Positions 1 to 10,251 are shown, numbered from the stretch's first letter. The stretch is 64,000 bases of DNA from an uncultured SAR116 cluster alpha proteobacterium (GCA_902517815.1 CABYED010000002.1:62001-126000); one strand, 5' to 3'. Made by a program: numbers and translations. Notes: generated by a model not told the origin, from the sequence alone.

Positions 1-111
1 GCTGGCTTTAGAAGTGATAGCATAGTTAATAAGGAAGATATTTCTTTATCATCTGATCAAAATGAAAAAGAAATTTCATCAGAAGTTGATGGAGCTGAAG
101 TTGAAAATTAA
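1..111 (+). CDS. rplC: 50S ribosomal protein L3, C-terminal end (partial)
   Basis: The window opens inside a reading frame whose last 36 residues begin AGFRSDSIVNKED and end in an acidic tail before TAA. L3 belongs directly before L4 in the S10 cluster, and alphaproteobacterial L3 proteins often carry an acidic C-terminal extension, so the assignment rests mainly on position plus this tail. The gene overlaps the start of rplD by 23 bases, which suggests translational coupling. The catalytic-centre part of L3 lies outside the window. Confidence 0.8.
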   Translation, partial: AGFRSDSIVNKEDISLSSDQNEKEISSEVDGAEVEN

Positions 112-718
112 ATCTATTAATTTAAGCAATAAGCTTGGTAAAGAGATTAATCTTAATGAAAAAGTTTTTGGTATAGTTCCAAGGGAAGATATTGTTTTAA
201 GGGTTATAAGGTGGCAATTAGCTAAAAGACGACTAGGTAATCACTCGGTACAGACACGTAGTCAAGTGAAAATGACAACTGCTAAAATGTACAAGCAAAA
301 AGGTACTGGAAAAGCTAGGCACGGTTCTGGCTCTGTTTCACAATTCAGAGGTGGTGGAATGGCTCATGGTCCTGTAGTTCACTCTCATGCACATAGTTTG
401 AATAAAAAAGTAAGAAAATTAGGTTTAAAATCTGTTTTGTCAAATAAATTTAAGTCTGGAAAACTTATAATATTAGAAGCTTCTAAGAGTGATGGTAAAA
501 CTTCTTCATTAAAGAAAAGCTTAAATAAAATGGGAGTTAATAATGCTCTTATAATCTCTGGTAATGATGTTGATAAAAATCTAATAAGGGCGGCAGCTAA
601 TATTAGAAATTTAGATGTTCTGTCTCATCAAGGACTTAATGTTTATGATATAGTTAAAAAAGAAAATTTAATTATTATAGACGATGCCTTAAAATTAGTT
701 GAGGAGCGCTTGTCATGA
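89..718 (+). CDS. rplD: 50S ribosomal protein L4
   Basis: L4 binds 23S rRNA and lines the peptide exit tunnel with a long loop. The protein has the family signature KMYKQKGTGKARHG followed by QFRGGG and HGPVVHSHAH, which form that loop. I start at the ATG that gives MELKLKIKSINL (209 residues), because alphaproteobacterial L4 proteins begin this way. An ATG 27 bases upstream would add residues lying inside the rplC tail. The gene overlaps rplC by 23 bases and rplW by 4 (ATGA junction). Confidence 0.96.
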   Translation: MELKLKIKSINLSNKLGKEINLNEKVFGIVPREDIVLRVIRWQLAKRRLGNHSVQTRSQVKMTTAKMYKQKGTGKARHGSGSVSQFRGGGMAHGPVVHSHAHSLNKKVRKLGLKSVLSNKFKSGKLIILEASKSDGKTSSLKKSLNKMGVNNALIISGNDVDKNLIRAAANIRNLDVLSHQGLNVYDIVKKENLIIIDDALKLVEERLS

Positions 719-1044
719 GTGTAAGACCTAGAAAAAAAGTTGATTTGAAGCTAACCCAAAATAAAGCTTATCAAATTATATTAAATCCGTTGGTTACAGA
801 AAAATCAACACAACAGTCTGAATTTAATAAAATGGTATTTGCTGTGCCTGTCAATGCCACAAAACTAGAAGTTAAGTCATCTATTGAAAAAATTTTCTCT
901 GTGAAAGTTAAGTCTGTGAATACAATTTTGTTAAAGGGCAAGGTCAAAAGATTTAAAGGTGTGTTAGGTAGACGTTCTAATACAAAAAAAGCAATAGTAA
1001 CACTTGCTCCGGGAAATACCATTGACTTGTCAGCAGGAGTTTAA
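715..1044 (+). CDS. rplW: 50S ribosomal protein L23
   Basis: L23 sits at the tunnel exit and is the docking site for trigger factor and SRP. The 109-residue protein carries the L23 core NPLVTEKST and VKSVNTILLKGKVKR. It has about 18 extra N-terminal residues rich in Lys/Arg compared with the shortest L23 proteins. It starts at an ATG overlapping the rplD stop by four bases, so translation is probably coupled. rplB follows three bases downstream. Confidence 0.96.
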   Translation: MSVRPRKKVDLKLTQNKAYQIILNPLVTEKSTQQSEFNKMVFAVPVNATKLEVKSSIEKIFSVKVKSVNTILLKGKVKRFKGVLGRRSNTKKAIVTLAPGNTIDLSAGV

Positions 1045-1047
1045 ATA

Positions 1048-1872
1048 ATGGCATTAAAGCAATACAAACCTAACACACCGGGTCAAAGAGGACTAGTTTT
1101 AGTTGATAAGTCTGATCTTTTTAAAGGAAAGCCAGTGAAAAAGTTGACAGTTGGCCTCAATAAGTCAGGTGGTAGGAATAACTCAGGTAAGATTACAATG
1201 TGGCAACGTGGAGGTGGTCACAAAAGGCGTTATAGAATAATTGACTTCAAAAGAATGAAATTGGATGTCACAGGCACTGTAGAGCGAATAGAATATGATC
1301 CAAACAGATCAGCTTTTATTGCTTTAATTAAATATGAAGATAATGAACTAAGTTATATTATTGCTCCTCAGAGATTGGCTTTAGGAGATAAGGTAGTATC
1401 TTCAAAAAAAGCTGATATAAAGCCTGGGAATTGTATGCCACTTTCTTCAGTACCGGTCGGTACTATAATCCATAATGTTGAATTAAAGCCTGGTAAGGGA
1501 GGTCAAATTGCGCGATCAGCTGGTTCTTATGTGCAATTAATAGGGAAGGATCTGTCATATTCAATACTTAGGTTAATGTCAGGTGAGGTAAGGTTAGTTC
1601 TATCAGCTTGTTTATGTACTATTGGAGCAGTTTCTAATCAGGACAATCAAAATACAAACTTTGGTAAAGCAGGTCGTAATAGGTGGCTTGGTAAAAGGCC
1701 GTCTGTTAGAGGTGTTGCAATGAACCCAGTTGATCATCCACATGGAGGTGGTGAAGGGAGAACATCAGGTGGCAGGCATCCAGTTACACCTTGGGGCAAG
1801 CCAACTAAAGGATATAGAACAAGAAACAATAAAAGAACAGATAAATTAATAATAAGAAGAAGAAAAGTGTAA
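1048..1872 (+). CDS. rplB: 50S ribosomal protein L2
   Basis: L2 is needed for subunit association and peptidyl transferase activity. The 274-residue length is standard. Conserved parts visible are the [10 protein letters not shown] segment near residue 40, the basic GGGHKRRYR segment, and the C-terminal [17 protein letters not shown], whose His is the universally conserved residue near the catalytic centre. The gene lies inside the S10 cluster between rplW and rpsS with very short gaps. Confidence 0.98.
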   Translation: MALKQYKPNTPGQRGLVLVDKSDLFKGKPVKKLTVGLNKSGGRNNSGKITMWQRGGGHKRRYRIIDFKRMKLDVTGTVERIEYDPNRSAFIALIKYEDNELSYIIAPQRLALGDKVVSSKKADIKPGNCMPLSSVPVGTIIHNVELKPGKGGQIARSAGSYVQLIGKDLSYSILRLMSGEVRLVLSACLCTIGAVSNQDNQNTNFGKAGRNRWLGKRPSVRGVAMNPVDHPHGGGEGRTSGGRHPVTPWGKPTKGYRTRNNKRTDKLIIRRRKV

Positions 1873-1882
1873 GGTAAACTTT

Positions 1883-2158
1883 ATGTCAAGATCTATTTGG
1901 AAAGGTCCATTTGTAGATGGATATCTGCTTAAAAAAGCTGAAGTTGCAAGAAACTCAGGTCGAAATGACGTTATAAAAACTTGGTCAAGAAGATCTACAG
2001 TTATGCCACAATTTGTTGGCCTTACTTTCGGTGTTTATAATGGAAAAAAATTTATACCTGTTACCATTACTGAAGCTATGGTTGGCCATAAATTAGGAGA
2101 GTTTTCACCTACGAGAACATATTATGGTCATACTGCAGACAAAAAGTCTAAGCGTTAG
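1883..2158 (+). CDS. rpsS: 30S ribosomal protein S19
   Basis: S19 forms part of the small-subunit head with S13 and contacts the A-site finger. The 91-residue protein begins [16 protein letters not shown] and ends with [12 protein letters not shown] and a basic tail, both diagnostic of S19. It sits in the normal order between rplB and rplV. Confidence 0.98.
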   Translation: MSRSIWKGPFVDGYLLKKAEVARNSGRNDVIKTWSRRSTVMPQFVGLTFGVYNGKKFIPVTITEAMVGHKLGEFSPTRTYYGHTADKKSKR

Positions 2159-2166
2159 GAGTTAAA

Positions 2167-2544
2167 ATGGGTAGAGTAAAAAATAAGCGTAGGGAACTAG
2201 ATAATGAGGCCAAAGTAGTGATTAAAAACATAAGAATTAGCCCTCAAAAACTAAATCTTGTTGCACAAATGATAAGAAAAGAGACAGCTTCAAAGGCTAT
2301 TTCTATTTTGCAATTTTCAAAAAGAAGAATTTCTAATGTTGTGGAAAAAGCTTTAAGATCAGCCATAGCAAATGCTGAAAATAATCATTCATTAGATATA
2401 GACAAACTTATTGTAAAAGAAGCATATGTTGGAAAAGGGTTGGTTATGAAGCGATTTCACGCCAGAGCTAGAGGGCGTGGTGCAAGAATTTTAAAGCCAT
2501 TTTCTCATTTAACTATTCTATTATCTGAACAGGAAGGTAACTAA
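2167..2544 (+). CDS. rplV: 50S ribosomal protein L22
   Basis: L22 spans the 50S particle and its hairpin forms part of the exit tunnel. The 125-residue protein has the [13 protein letters not shown] segment and the hairpin motif [14 protein letters not shown] that reaches into the tunnel. A spaced GGAG at 2158-2161 precedes the ATG. The stop lies one base before rpsC. Confidence 0.97.
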   Translation: MGRVKNKRRELDNEAKVVIKNIRISPQKLNLVAQMIRKETASKAISILQFSKRRISNVVEKALRSAIANAENNHSLDIDKLIVKEAYVGKGLVMKRFHARARGRGARILKPFSHLTILLSEQEGN

Positions 2545-2545
2545 A

Positions 2546-3247
2546 ATGGGTCAAAAGACACAGCCAATAGGGTTTAGATTGGGTATCAACAGAACTTGGG
2601 ATTCAAGATGGTTTGGTGGTAAATCATATGGAGATTTGCTTCATCAAGATATTGAATTAAGAAAATATTTGTTTGAAAAACTAAAGGCAGCAGCAGTTAG
2701 TAAAATCGTCATAGAAAGACCAGCAGGCCGAGCTCGAATTACGATTTATGCAGGCAGACCTGGTCTTGTTATTGGTAAAAAAGGCCAAGATATTGAGACT
2801 TTGAAAAACACATTGGGCAAGAAAATAAATGCCGAGGTTAGCTTAAATATTATTGAAATAAGGAAACCTGAACTTGATGCTAAATTGGTTGCAGATGGGA
2901 TTGCCCAACAACTCGAGAGAAGAGTTGCATTTAGAAGGGCTATGAAAAGAGCAGTTCAAAGTGCGATTAGACTTGGCGCTGAAGGTGTTAGAATTAATTG
3001 TGCAGGTAGATTAGGTGGTGCAGAAATAGCTAGGACCGAATGGTACAGAGAAGGAAGAGTTCCTTTACATACATTAAGAGCTGACGTTGATTATGGAGAA
3101 TCAACAGCATTTACTACATATGGTGCAACTGGAATTAAAGTTTGGATTTTTAAAGGTGAAGTCATGGATAATGATCCTATGGCACAAGAGAAAAAAATGA
3201 CTAATTCTGTTAAGGGATCGAATTTGAAAAGTATGGACCAGGGGTAA
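2546..3247 (+). CDS. rpsC: 30S ribosomal protein S3
   Basis: S3 binds 16S rRNA in the head and forms part of the mRNA entry site. The start [14 protein letters not shown], the KH domain ([10 protein letters not shown], about residues 75-85) and the C-terminal S3 domain ([11 protein letters not shown]) are clear. The 233-residue length includes a short unconserved tail. The gene follows rplV after one base. Confidence 0.98.
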   Translation: MGQKTQPIGFRLGINRTWDSRWFGGKSYGDLLHQDIELRKYLFEKLKAAAVSKIVIERPAGRARITIYAGRPGLVIGKKGQDIETLKNTLGKKINAEVSLNIIEIRKPELDAKLVADGIAQQLERRVAFRRAMKRAVQSAIRLGAEGVRINCAGRLGGAEIARTEWYREGRVPLHTLRADVDYGESTAFTTYGATGIKVWIFKGEVMDNDPMAQEKKMTNSVKGSNLKSMDQG

Positions 3248-3250
3248 ATA

Positions 3251-3664
3251 ATGCTGCAACCAAAAAGAACAAAATTCAGAAAAGCCCATAAGGGTAGAAT
3301 TCATGGGTTAGCTAAAGGTGGGACAAAGCTTAATTTTGGATCATATGGATTGAAAGCAATTCAACCTGAAAGAGTAACTGCAAGGCAAATTGAAGCAGCT
3401 AGAAGAGCTATAACTAGGCATCTTCGTCGTGCTGGTAGAGTTTGGATCAGAATTTTCCCAGATGTCCCAGTTTCAAGTAAACCAGCTGAGGTAAGAATGG
3501 GTAAAGGTAAAGGTTCACCTGAATATTGGATTTGCAGGGTGAAGCCTGGAAAAATAATGTTTGAATTGGACGGTGTTTCTGAAATTGCAGCTAAAGAAGC
3601 TCTAAGCCTAGCCGCAGCCAAACTGCCAATGCATACGAAAGTTGTTAAAAGATTAGGCGAATAG
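3251..3664 (+). CDS. rplP: 50S ribosomal protein L16
   Basis: L16 helps position A-site tRNA. The 137-residue protein begins [16 protein letters not shown] and has the conserved [19 protein letters not shown]-like core and [12 protein letters not shown]. The arginine modified by YcfD-type oxygenases in some bacteria lies in the conserved region, but nothing here shows whether it is modified. Confidence 0.98.
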   Translation: MLQPKRTKFRKAHKGRIHGLAKGGTKLNFGSYGLKAIQPERVTARQIEAARRAITRHLRRAGRVWIRIFPDVPVSSKPAEVRMGKGKGSPEYWICRVKPGKIMFELDGVSEIAAKEALSLAAAKLPMHTKVVKRLGE

Positions 3665-3678
3665 TCGGAGATATTTAA

Positions 3679-3894
3679 ATGGCAAAATATAAACCCAAAG
3701 ATTTGAAAACAAAAACTACTGATGAGTTAAAAGATAATTTGAAAATGCTTAGAAAAGAGCAATTTAATCTCCGATTTCAAGTCAGTAATGGGCAAAATGA
3801 AAATCCTGCTAGATTTAATTTAATTCGAAAAGAAATAGCTTGTATTAAAACGATTTTGAATAATGTTGTATCAACTAAAGATGTGGGGAAATAA
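3679..3894 (+). CDS. rpmC: 50S ribosomal protein L29
   Basis: L29 is a small two-helix protein beside L23 near the tunnel exit. The 71-residue product has the L29 core KTTDELKDNLKMLRKEQFNLRFQ and the C-terminal LIRKEIACIKTIL. A GGAG at 3666-3669 precedes the ATG. Its position between rplP and rpsQ is the normal one. Confidence 0.95.
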   Translation: MAKYKPKDLKTKTTDELKDNLKMLRKEQFNLRFQVSNGQNENPARFNLIRKEIACIKTILNNVVSTKDVGK

Positions 3895-3900
3895 TTTATT

Positions 3901-4128
3901 ATGCCGAAGAGAATTTTAACAGGTAAAGTTACAAGCAACAAGTCTGAGAAAACTATAACAGTTCTTGTTGAAAGAAAAATAATGCATCCAAAATACAAAA
4001 AATTTGTAACAAAATCAAAAAAGTTTGCTGCTCACGATAGTGAAAATAAATTTAAGGTTGGAGATATTGTGAATATAAGAGAATGCACTCCCATTTCAAA
4101 AAACAAACATTTTGAAGTGATATATTAA
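3901..4128 (+). CDS. rpsQ: 30S ribosomal protein S17
   Basis: S17 is an OB-fold protein that binds helix 11 and nucleates 30S assembly. The 75-residue product begins [19 protein letters not shown] and carries [12 protein letters not shown] and the [18 protein letters not shown] motif of the family. It lies six bases after rpmC. Confidence 0.97.
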   Translation: MPKRILTGKVTSNKSEKTITVLVERKIMHPKYKKFVTKSKKFAAHDSENKFKVGDIVNIRECTPISKNKHFEVIY

Positions 4129-4148
4129 TAAATTAGCGGAGACAGATT

Positions 4149-4517
4149 ATGATACAAATGCAAAGTAATCTTGATGTTGCAGACAACTCAGGTGCAAGAA
4201 GAATTCAGTGTATAAAAGTTTTGGGTGGATCTGGAAGAAAGACTGCCGCTGTTGGTGATATAATTGTTGTTTCTATCAAAGAAGCAATACCTAGAGGTCG
4301 AGTAAAAAAAGGTGACGTCCATAGAGCTGTGATTGTTAGAACCTCGAAGGAGGTAAGAAGAAATGATGGTTCGTGTATTAGATTTGACAAAAATGCAGCA
4401 GTTTTGGTTAACAAAAGTAATGAACCTATTGGAACTCGTATATTTGGGCCAGTTACACGTGAGCTAAGAAGTAGAAAATTCATGAAAATAGTGTCACTTG
4501 CTCCGGAGGTTTTGTGA
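4149..4517 (+). CDS. rplN: 50S ribosomal protein L14
   Basis: L14 forms an intersubunit bridge and is the RsfS binding site. The 122-residue protein begins [17 protein letters not shown], almost the family consensus, and ends with SLAPEVL. A GCGGAGA Shine-Dalgarno-like stretch is at 4136-4142. The stop codon overlaps the first base of the rplX ATG. Confidence 0.98.
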   Translation: MIQMQSNLDVADNSGARRIQCIKVLGGSGRKTAAVGDIIVVSIKEAIPRGRVKKGDVHRAVIVRTSKEVRRNDGSCIRFDKNAAVLVNKSNEPIGTRIFGPVTRELRSRKFMKIVSLAPEVL

Positions 4518-4837
4518 TGAATAAGAAATTTAATATTAAAACTGGGGATACTGTGATTGTCATTGCTGGAAAAGATAAAGGTAAAACTGGGAATGTTACT
4601 TCAGTAATAAAGTCTGATGATAGAGTAATAGTAGAAGGAATTAATATTTTAAAACGTCATAGAAAAGCAACTCAAGAAAGTCCAGGTAAAATTGAAGAAA
4701 TAGAAGCATCCATTCATATTTCGAACGTTGCTCACTTGGATCCTGAAACTGGAAAAGCAACAAGAGTTAAATATGACTTTAAAGATGGTTTAAAAAGAAG
4801 ATTATCAGTTGTGTCTGGTTCATTATTAGATAAATAA
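4517..4837 (+). CDS. rplX: 50S ribosomal protein L24
   Basis: L24 is an assembly initiator with a KOW motif (residues about 8-35, [18 protein letters not shown]). I choose the ATG at 4517 over the GTG three bases earlier because it is the better spaced from the GGAGG at 4505-4509. The product is then 106 residues, normal for L24. The ATG overlaps the rplN TGA by one base, so the two are probably translationally coupled. Confidence 0.95.
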   Translation: MNKKFNIKTGDTVIVIAGKDKGKTGNVTSVIKSDDRVIVEGINILKRHRKATQESPGKIEEIEASIHISNVAHLDPETGKATRVKYDFKDGLKRRLSVVSGSLLDK

Positions 4838-4850
4838 TTTGGAGCTCAAG

Positions 4851-5396
4851 ATGAATATACGGTTGCAGGAAAAATATAAAAAAGAAATAACTAAAACTCT
4901 TAAAGATAAGTTTAAATATAAAAATGATCTTGAGATACCAAGACTTGAAAAAGTCGTTATTAACATGGGGGTTGGTGAAGCTGTCAAAGACAGTAAAAAA
5001 ATTGAGGCCGCTGTAAATGAATTAACTGCAATTACTGGGCAGAAGCCTGTTACAACAAAATCTAAAAAAGCTAATGCAAGTTTTAAACTTAGAGAAGGTA
5101 TGCCAATAGGTGTAAAAGTTACATTAAGAAAAAATAAAATGTACGAATTCGTAGATAGATTTGTAAATATCGCATTACCAAGAGTAAGAGATTTCAGAGG
5201 CGTAAACCCAAAAAGTTTTGATGGTAACGGCAATTATGCACTAGGATTGAAAGAACAATATGTTTTTCCAGAAATTGAATATGATAATGTGGATTCTGTT
5301 AGAGGTATGGATATAATTTTTGTAACGTCAGCTAAGTCTGACGAAGAGGCTCGGGAATTATTAATTGGATTTGATTTTCCCTTTAATCAACAATAA
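4851..5396 (+). CDS. rplE: 50S ribosomal protein L5
   Basis: L5 binds 5S rRNA and contacts P-site tRNA. The 181-residue protein has [25 protein letters not shown] and the [13 protein letters not shown] region typical of L5. The start is the ATG at 4851, with GGAG at 4841-4844. A TTG at 4839 would place the Shine-Dalgarno site inside the gene, so I reject it. Confidence 0.97.
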   Translation: MNIRLQEKYKKEITKTLKDKFKYKNDLEIPRLEKVVINMGVGEAVKDSKKIEAAVNELTAITGQKPVTTKSKKANASFKLREGMPIGVKVTLRKNKMYEFVDRFVNIALPRVRDFRGVNPKSFDGNGNYALGLKEQYVFPEIEYDNVDSVRGMDIIFVTSAKSDEEARELLIGFDFPFNQQ

Positions 5397-5414
5397 TTTA
5401 ACTAGGAGATTTAG

Positions 5415-5720
5415 ATGGCAAAAAAAAGTGCTATCCAAAAAAACTTAAATAAAGAAAAGCAAGTTAAAAAAAATAAATCAAGAAGAGATCGTTTAAAAGC
5501 TATATGTAGTGATAGATCCCTTCCTATGGAACAACGTTTTGAAGCTCAACTCAAGCTATCTGAAATGCCAAGAAATGGTGCAAAAATAAGATTAAGAAAC
5601 AGGTGTTTGATCACGGGTAGACCACGTGGTTATTACAGAAAAGTAAAAATGTCACGAATAGCTCTAAGAGAATTAGCACTATCTGGACAAATTCCAGGTA
5701 TGGTAAAATCAAGTTGGTAG
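5415..5720 (+). CDS. rpsN: 30S ribosomal protein S14
   Basis: S14 is in the 30S head. The 101-residue product is the long zinc-independent form: it lacks paired CxxC motifs and has the [21 protein letters not shown]-type C-terminal core. AGGAG at 5404-5408 precedes the ATG. It lies between rplE and rpsH as usual. Confidence 0.97.
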   Translation: MAKKSAIQKNLNKEKQVKKNKSRRDRLKAICSDRSLPMEQRFEAQLKLSEMPRNGAKIRLRNRCLITGRPRGYYRKVKMSRIALRELALSGQIPGMVKSSW

Positions 5721-5733
5721 AAAGGTATTAATT

Positions 5734-6132
5734 ATGTCAATGAGTGATACACTTGGGGATATGTTGACTAGGATTAGAAATGGTCAGTCAGCCAATAAAG
5801 CAGTAGTTGAGGCTCCTGCATCAAGATTTAGAGGTAATGTATTAGATGTACTAAAGAGAGAGGGATATATTCGTAATTTTTCCAAGTATGAAAAACGTCC
5901 TGGCATTCATGAATTCAAAATAGAATTAAAATATTATGAAGGTAAGCCAGTTATAAGTGAAATTAAAAGAGTATCTACCCCTGGAAGAAGAGTTTACTCA
6001 AGTATAAATGATTTGCCAAGGACTTATAATGGTCTTGGTATATCAATTTTGTCTACTCCAAGAGGTGTAATGAGCGATAATGAAGCTCGAGCAGCTCATG
6101 TGGGTGGTGAAGTTCTTTGTCAAGTATTTTAG
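5734..6132 (+). CDS. rpsH: 30S ribosomal protein S8
   Basis: S8 binds the central domain of 16S rRNA and in enterobacteria also represses the spc operon. The 132-residue product begins [16 protein letters not shown], the normal alphaproteobacterial form, and has the C-terminal [18 protein letters not shown] motif. Whether it also regulates this operon cannot be read from the sequence. Confidence 0.97.
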   Translation: MSMSDTLGDMLTRIRNGQSANKAVVEAPASRFRGNVLDVLKREGYIRNFSKYEKRPGIHEFKIELKYYEGKPVISEIKRVSTPGRRVYSSINDLPRTYNGLGISILSTPRGVMSDNEARAAHVGGEVLCQVF

Positions 6133-6142
6133 GAGTATATTT

Positions 6143-6676
6143 ATGTCAAGAATTGGCCAAGCTATTATTAATATACCTAATGGTGTTGAAGTTAAAAAAG
6201 TTGATAATAAATTTTTAGTAAAAGGTTCTAAAGGTGAACTAAGCGCTCCACTAGATGATATAGTTGATGTAATAATTAATGAGAAAGAAATTAAGGTTGA
6301 GCTCAAAGACAACACTTTAAAGAATAAGGCGATGTGGGGAACTACCAGAGCACTAATTAATAACGCTGTTCAAGGAGTGAGTGTTGGTTTTGAAAAAGAA
6401 ATGGAAATTGTTGGTGTAGGTTATAGAGGAACGCTTCAAGGAAAAAAATTAACTTTAAACCTTGGCTTAAGTCATCCAGTTGAAATTGAAGTGCCAGATT
6501 ACATAACTATTAAAATGGATGGTAATACAAAATTTGTTATTTCTAGCGCTGATAAGCAAAAACTAGGAGAGTTTGCTGCAATGGTTCGTTCCAAGAGACC
6601 GCCAGAACCATTTAAAGGTAAAGGAATACGCTACAGCAATGAATTTATTTTAAGAAAAGAAGGTAAAAAGAAATAG
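6143..6676 (+). CDS. rplF: 50S ribosomal protein L6
   Basis: L6 has two repeated domains and lies near the GTPase centre. The start is the ATG at 6143, giving [12 protein letters not shown] (177 residues), directly after TAGGAG at 6130-6135. Longer in-frame forms run into rpsH and are not credible. The C-terminal [14 protein letters not shown] signature is intact. Confidence 0.97.
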   Translation: MSRIGQAIINIPNGVEVKKVDNKFLVKGSKGELSAPLDDIVDVIINEKEIKVELKDNTLKNKAMWGTTRALINNAVQGVSVGFEKEMEIVGVGYRGTLQGKKLTLNLGLSHPVEIEVPDYITIKMDGNTKFVISSADKQKLGEFAAMVRSKRPPEPFKGKGIRYSNEFILRKEGKKK

Positions 6677-6684
6677 AGGTTAAA

Positions 6685-7047
6685 ATGGGTAATATGATAT
6701 CTTTGCACAATAAAAGAAAATTAAGAAACAGAAAAGCTTTGAAGAGTAAATCTTATGGGAGATTGAGATTATCCGTATTTAGGTCAAGTCGTCACATTTA
6801 TGGTCAGATAATTGATGATGTAAAAGGCGTTACGATAACTGCTGCTTCAAGTCTTGAAAGTAGTGTAAAAAAACAGTTTAAAAATTGTGGTACTAAAGAG
6901 GTTGCATCAGTAGTTGGAAAGCTAATAGCAGAAAAAGCTATAAAAAAAGGTATTAAAAATGTTGTATTTGATAGAGGTGGTTACATATACCATGGAAGGA
7001 TTAAAAACTTGGCCGATGCGGCTAGAGAAAGTGGTTTAATATTTTAG
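6685..7047 (+). CDS. rplR: 50S ribosomal protein L18
   Basis: L18 binds 5S rRNA with L5. The 120-residue product has [20 protein letters not shown] near residue 30 and the C-terminal [23 protein letters not shown], both typical of L18. A GAGG at 6676-6679 lies before the ATG. It has a basic N-terminal region as usual. Confidence 0.97.
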   Translation: MGNMISLHNKRKLRNRKALKSKSYGRLRLSVFRSSRHIYGQIIDDVKGVTITAASSLESSVKKQFKNCGTKEVASVVGKLIAEKAIKKGIKNVVFDRGGYIYHGRIKNLADAARESGLIF

Positions 7048-7056
7048 GGGTAAATA

Positions 7057-7623
7057 ATGGCAAGAATCGAAAAACAAGAAAAAAAAACCAATAAAGACGA
7101 TACTGACCTTATAGACAAGTTAGTTGGAATTAATAGAGTTGCTAAAGTTGTAAAAGGTGGCAGGCGCTTTGGTTTTGCTGCGCTCGTTGTTGTTGGAGAT
7201 CAGAGAGGAAAAGTTGGTTTTGGAACTGGTAAAGCAAAGGAAGTGCCTGAAGCAATAAAAAAAGCAACGGACGACGCCAAAAAAAGTATGGTAAAGGTTC
7301 CATTAAAAGAAGGTAGAACATTGCATCATGATATGAAAGGTCATTTTGGAGCTGGTAGAGTTGTTTTAAGAACAGCACCTTCTGGAACAGGTATAATTGC
7401 AGGGGGTCCAATGAGAGCTGTTTTTGAAACTTTAGGAGTGCAAGATGTTGTTGCAAAATCAATTGGAACTTCTAATCCACATAATATGATTAAAGCAACT
7501 TTTGATGCTTTTTCATCAATGTATTCTCCTAGAAATGTGGCTAATAAAAGAGGTAGAAAAGTTTCTGAAATTTTTGGAAATCATTTAAAATCAGATGTAG
7601 CCTCTAAAGTAGACGCTAGTTAG
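7057..7623 (+). CDS. rpsE: 30S ribosomal protein S5
   Basis: S5 helps form the mRNA entry tunnel and affects decoding accuracy. The double-stranded RNA-binding N-terminal domain ([19 protein letters not shown]) and the C-terminal domain ([20 protein letters not shown]) are clear. The 188-residue length is normal for alphaproteobacteria. Confidence 0.98.
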   Translation: MARIEKQEKKTNKDDTDLIDKLVGINRVAKVVKGGRRFGFAALVVVGDQRGKVGFGTGKAKEVPEAIKKATDDAKKSMVKVPLKEGRTLHHDMKGHFGAGRVVLRTAPSGTGIIAGGPMRAVFETLGVQDVVAKSIGTSNPHNMIKATFDAFSSMYSPRNVANKRGRKVSEIFGNHLKSDVASKVDAS

Positions 7624-7631
7624 GAAGCAAA

Positions 7632-7814
7632 ATGTTAAATAAAAAAACAATTATTGTTACACAAAAGAAAAGTCCAATAGGTAGGCAATCTTACCAAAGA
7701 AAAACATTAATAGGTCTTGGTTTAAACAAAATTGGCAGAGCTAAAGAATTAGAGGACACACCTTCAATAAGAGGAATGATAAGTAAAGTTAAACATCTAG
7801 TTGAAGTTAATTAA
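7632..7814 (+). CDS. rpmD: 50S ribosomal protein L30
   Basis: L30 is a small protein found in many but not all bacteria. The 60-residue product has the consensus [21 protein letters not shown] and a C-terminal [11 protein letters not shown]. Its place between rpsE and rplO is standard, and AGGAAG lies just before the ATG. Confidence 0.95.
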   Translation: MLNKKTIIVTQKKSPIGRQSYQRKTLIGLGLNKIGRAKELEDTPSIRGMISKVKHLVEVN

Positions 7815-7843
7815 TTAATATTTTACTAGATTAGGAGTATAAG

Positions 7844-8344
7844 ATGAAGCTTAACGAAATAAAAGACAACTTAGGATCAACTAAGTCTCGTAAGAGAATT
7901 GGTAGGGGCATAGGATCAGGTAAGGGGAAAACATCTGGAAAGGGTCATAAAGGTCAGAAGTCTAGATCTGGTGTTTCAATTAAAGGTTTTGAAGGCGGAC
8001 AAATGCCAATACATAGGCGTTTACCTAAAAGAGGTTTTACGAATATAAATAAAATTCACTTTACTGAGTTAAACTTAGATAATGTCCAAAAGCTTATTGA
8101 TGCTAAGAAAATTGACCCTAAAAAAATAATTACTTACAAAACACTCTTAGATTTAGGATTAGTTAAATCAAAAACAGCAAAAATAAAACTTTTAGGAAAA
8201 GGTGATATTAAAGTTAAAATTGATATAGAAGTCTCAGCTTTTTCTAAGTCAGCAAAAGATAGTGTTGAAAAAATTGGTGGTTCAGTAATAATCTTCGATG
8301 ATAAAAAAAAATCTATAAATCAAGAAAAAAAAACTGGGGTTTAA
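7844..8344 (+). CDS. rplO: 50S ribosomal protein L15
   Basis: L15 is a late-assembly 50S protein. The glycine- and lysine-rich N-terminal part (RIGRGIGSGKGKTSGKGHKG) and the following FEGGQMPIHRRLPKRGF are diagnostic. At 166 residues it is slightly long because of a lysine-rich C-terminal tail. TTAGGAG precedes the ATG. secY follows after three bases. Confidence 0.97.
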   Translation: MKLNEIKDNLGSTKSRKRIGRGIGSGKGKTSGKGHKGQKSRSGVSIKGFEGGQMPIHRRLPKRGFTNINKIHFTELNLDNVQKLIDAKKIDPKKIITYKTLLDLGLVKSKTAKIKLLGKGDIKVKIDIEVSAFSKSAKDSVEKIGGSVIIFDDKKKSINQEKKTGV

Positions 8345-8347
8345 TTT

Positions 8348-9676
8348 ATGGCTAATGAAAGTATGTTTGGCGTATTGGGTCAAGCTACCGAACTGCGACA
8401 AAGGATATTATTTACACTTGGTGCTCTAATAGTATATCGATTGGGTACATATATTCCTGTGCCGGGTATTAATGCTGCAGCTCTATCTGAAATTGTAAAT
8501 AATGCCAACAGCGGTGTTTTGGGAATGTTTAACATGTTCTCTGGTGGCGCTTTAGGACGTATGACTATATTTGCACTAACAATTCTTCCGTATATTTCTG
8601 CTGCAATCATTATGCAACTAATGACATCAATTTCACCACAAATGTCTCAATTAAAAAAAGAAGGTGAATCAGGTAGAAAAACCATAAATCAATACACAAG
8701 ATACTTAACAGTTTTACTTGCTACAGTGCAAGCTTATGGTTTTGCCGTAGCATTAGAGGGTACCTCAGGATCATCAGGGTCACTTGTAAATAATCCAGGT
8801 GTTTTTTTTAAAATTACAACTGTAGTTACTTTGGTTGGTTCAGTAATGTTTTTACTTTGGCTAGGAGAGCAAATTACCTCTCGAGGTATAGGAAATGGTG
8901 TATCATTAATAATATTTGCTGGAATAGTGGCGGAACTCCCTAGAGCGTTAGCTCAAATTTTGGAACAAGGAAGAACTGGTTCGATATCAACATTTTTAAT
9001 TATTGGTATTTTAATTCTTGCAATAGCAGTTATAATTTTTATTGTTTTTATTGAACGTTCACAAAGAAAGATTATTGTTCAATACCCAAAGAGACAAATG
9101 GGTAACAAGATGTTTTCTGGCGACTCTTCACACTTGCCTTTAAAAATCAATGTTCCGGGTGTAATACCACCTATATTTGCTTCTGCTTTGTTGTTGTTAC
9201 CAACATCATTATCATCATTTTCTGGATTAGATGGTAATAGTTCTGATTGGGTATTAACTTTAAATTCATATTTTGGAAGAGGGCAACCTCTATATCTTGC
9301 TATATATATTGGTTTAATTGTGTTTTTTGCATTTTTTTATACAGCTATTGTATTTAATCCAGATGAAACTGCCGATAACCTTAAAAAAAATGGTGGATAT
9401 GTTCCAGGGATAAGACCAGGTCCTCCAACTGCAGATTATTTAGATTTTGTTTTAACAAGATTAACAGCAATAGGTGCAACATATTTGGCTGCGGTATGTA
9501 TATTGCCTGAGATTTTAATTTCAAAGTACTCAATCCCGTTTTACTTAGGTGGAACTAGTTTGTTAATTGTAGTTACTGTCTCTATGGATACAGTTTCACA
9601 AGCCCAATCACATTTAATTGCGCATAGATATTCAGGTTTGATAAAAAAAACAAAATTAAGAGGTGGGAGGCGTTAA
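8348..9676 (+). CDS. secY: Preprotein translocase subunit SecY
   Basis: SecY forms the protein-conducting channel in the inner membrane with SecE and SecG. The 442-residue protein shows about ten hydrophobic membrane segments, the first around YRLGTYIPVPGIN, the plug region (GVLGMFNMFSGG) and the cytosolic loop RSQRKIIVQYPKRQ. The C-terminal loop YVPGIRPGPPTADYLD is also conserved. It abuts adk with no gap, the usual order at the end of the spc operon. Confidence 0.98.
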   Translation: MANESMFGVLGQATELRQRILFTLGALIVYRLGTYIPVPGINAAALSEIVNNANSGVLGMFNMFSGGALGRMTIFALTILPYISAAIIMQLMTSISPQMSQLKKEGESGRKTINQYTRYLTVLLATVQAYGFAVALEGTSGSSGSLVNNPGVFFKITTVVTLVGSVMFLLWLGEQITSRGIGNGVSLIIFAGIVAELPRALAQILEQGRTGSISTFLIIGILILAIAVIIFIVFIERSQRKIIVQYPKRQMGNKMFSGDSSHLPLKINVPGVIPPIFASALLLLPTSLSSFSGLDGNSSDWVLTLNSYFGRGQPLYLAIYIGLIVFFAFFYTAIVFNPDETADNLKKNGGYVPGIRPGPPTADYLDFVLTRLTAIGATYLAAVCILPEILISKYSIPFYLGGTSLLIVVTVSMDTVSQAQSHLIAHRYSGLIKKTKLRGGRR

Positions 9677-10243
9677 ATGAATCTAATACTTTTTGGTCCA
9701 CCTGGTGCTGGTAAAGGAACGCAAGCAGAAGTTTTAATTAACAAATATAAAATTGTTCAGATCTCAACTGGAGATATGTTGAGAGAAGAGGTTAAATTAG
9801 GAACAGAATTAGGAAAGGCTGCTAAATCTATCATGGACAAAGGTGATTTAGTCTCTGATGAAATTATAATATCAATGATTGAAAAAAGAATTATAAAACC
9901 AGATTGCAAAAATGGTTTTATTCTTGATGGTTTTCCAAGAACACTTAAGCAAGCTATAGATTTAGATAATATTTTAAATAAATTGGATATTCATATAGAT
10001 AAAGTTATAGAAATTGATGTTGATGAGGATGTTCTTTTAAAAAGAATTACTAAAAGAGCTTTAGAGAGCAAGATTTCAAGAGATGATGACAATTCTGAAA
10101 TTTTAAAAAATAGAATATTGGTTTACAAGAAAGATACTTTACCAGTATTAGAATATTACAAAAATTTAAATAAGTTATTATCGATTGATGGTATGCAAAA
10201 TGTTGAAGATGTATCGAAAGATATTCAAAAAATATTAACCTGA
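9677..10243 (+). CDS. adk: Adenylate kinase (short form)
   Basis: Adk interconverts ATP, AMP and ADP. The P-loop GPPGAGKGTQ is at residues 7-16, the AMP-binding STGDMLR near 30 and DGFPRT near 84. The 188-residue length and the small LID segment without zinc-binding cysteines mark the short bacterial form common in alphaproteobacteria. It starts directly at the secY stop and is the last gene before the rpsM promoter. Confidence 0.97.
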   Translation: MNLILFGPPGAGKGTQAEVLINKYKIVQISTGDMLREEVKLGTELGKAAKSIMDKGDLVSDEIIISMIEKRIIKPDCKNGFILDGFPRTLKQAIDLDNILNKLDIHIDKVIEIDVDEDVLLKRITKRALESKISRDDDNSEILKNRILVYKKDTLPVLEYYKNLNKLLSIDGMQNVEDVSKDIQKILT

Positions 10244-10251
10244 TTATAAAG

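Noticed and set aside
3101-3304. Minus-strand open frame opposite rpsC/rplP
   Set aside because: It is antisense to two certain ribosomal genes and has no ribosome site or family features.
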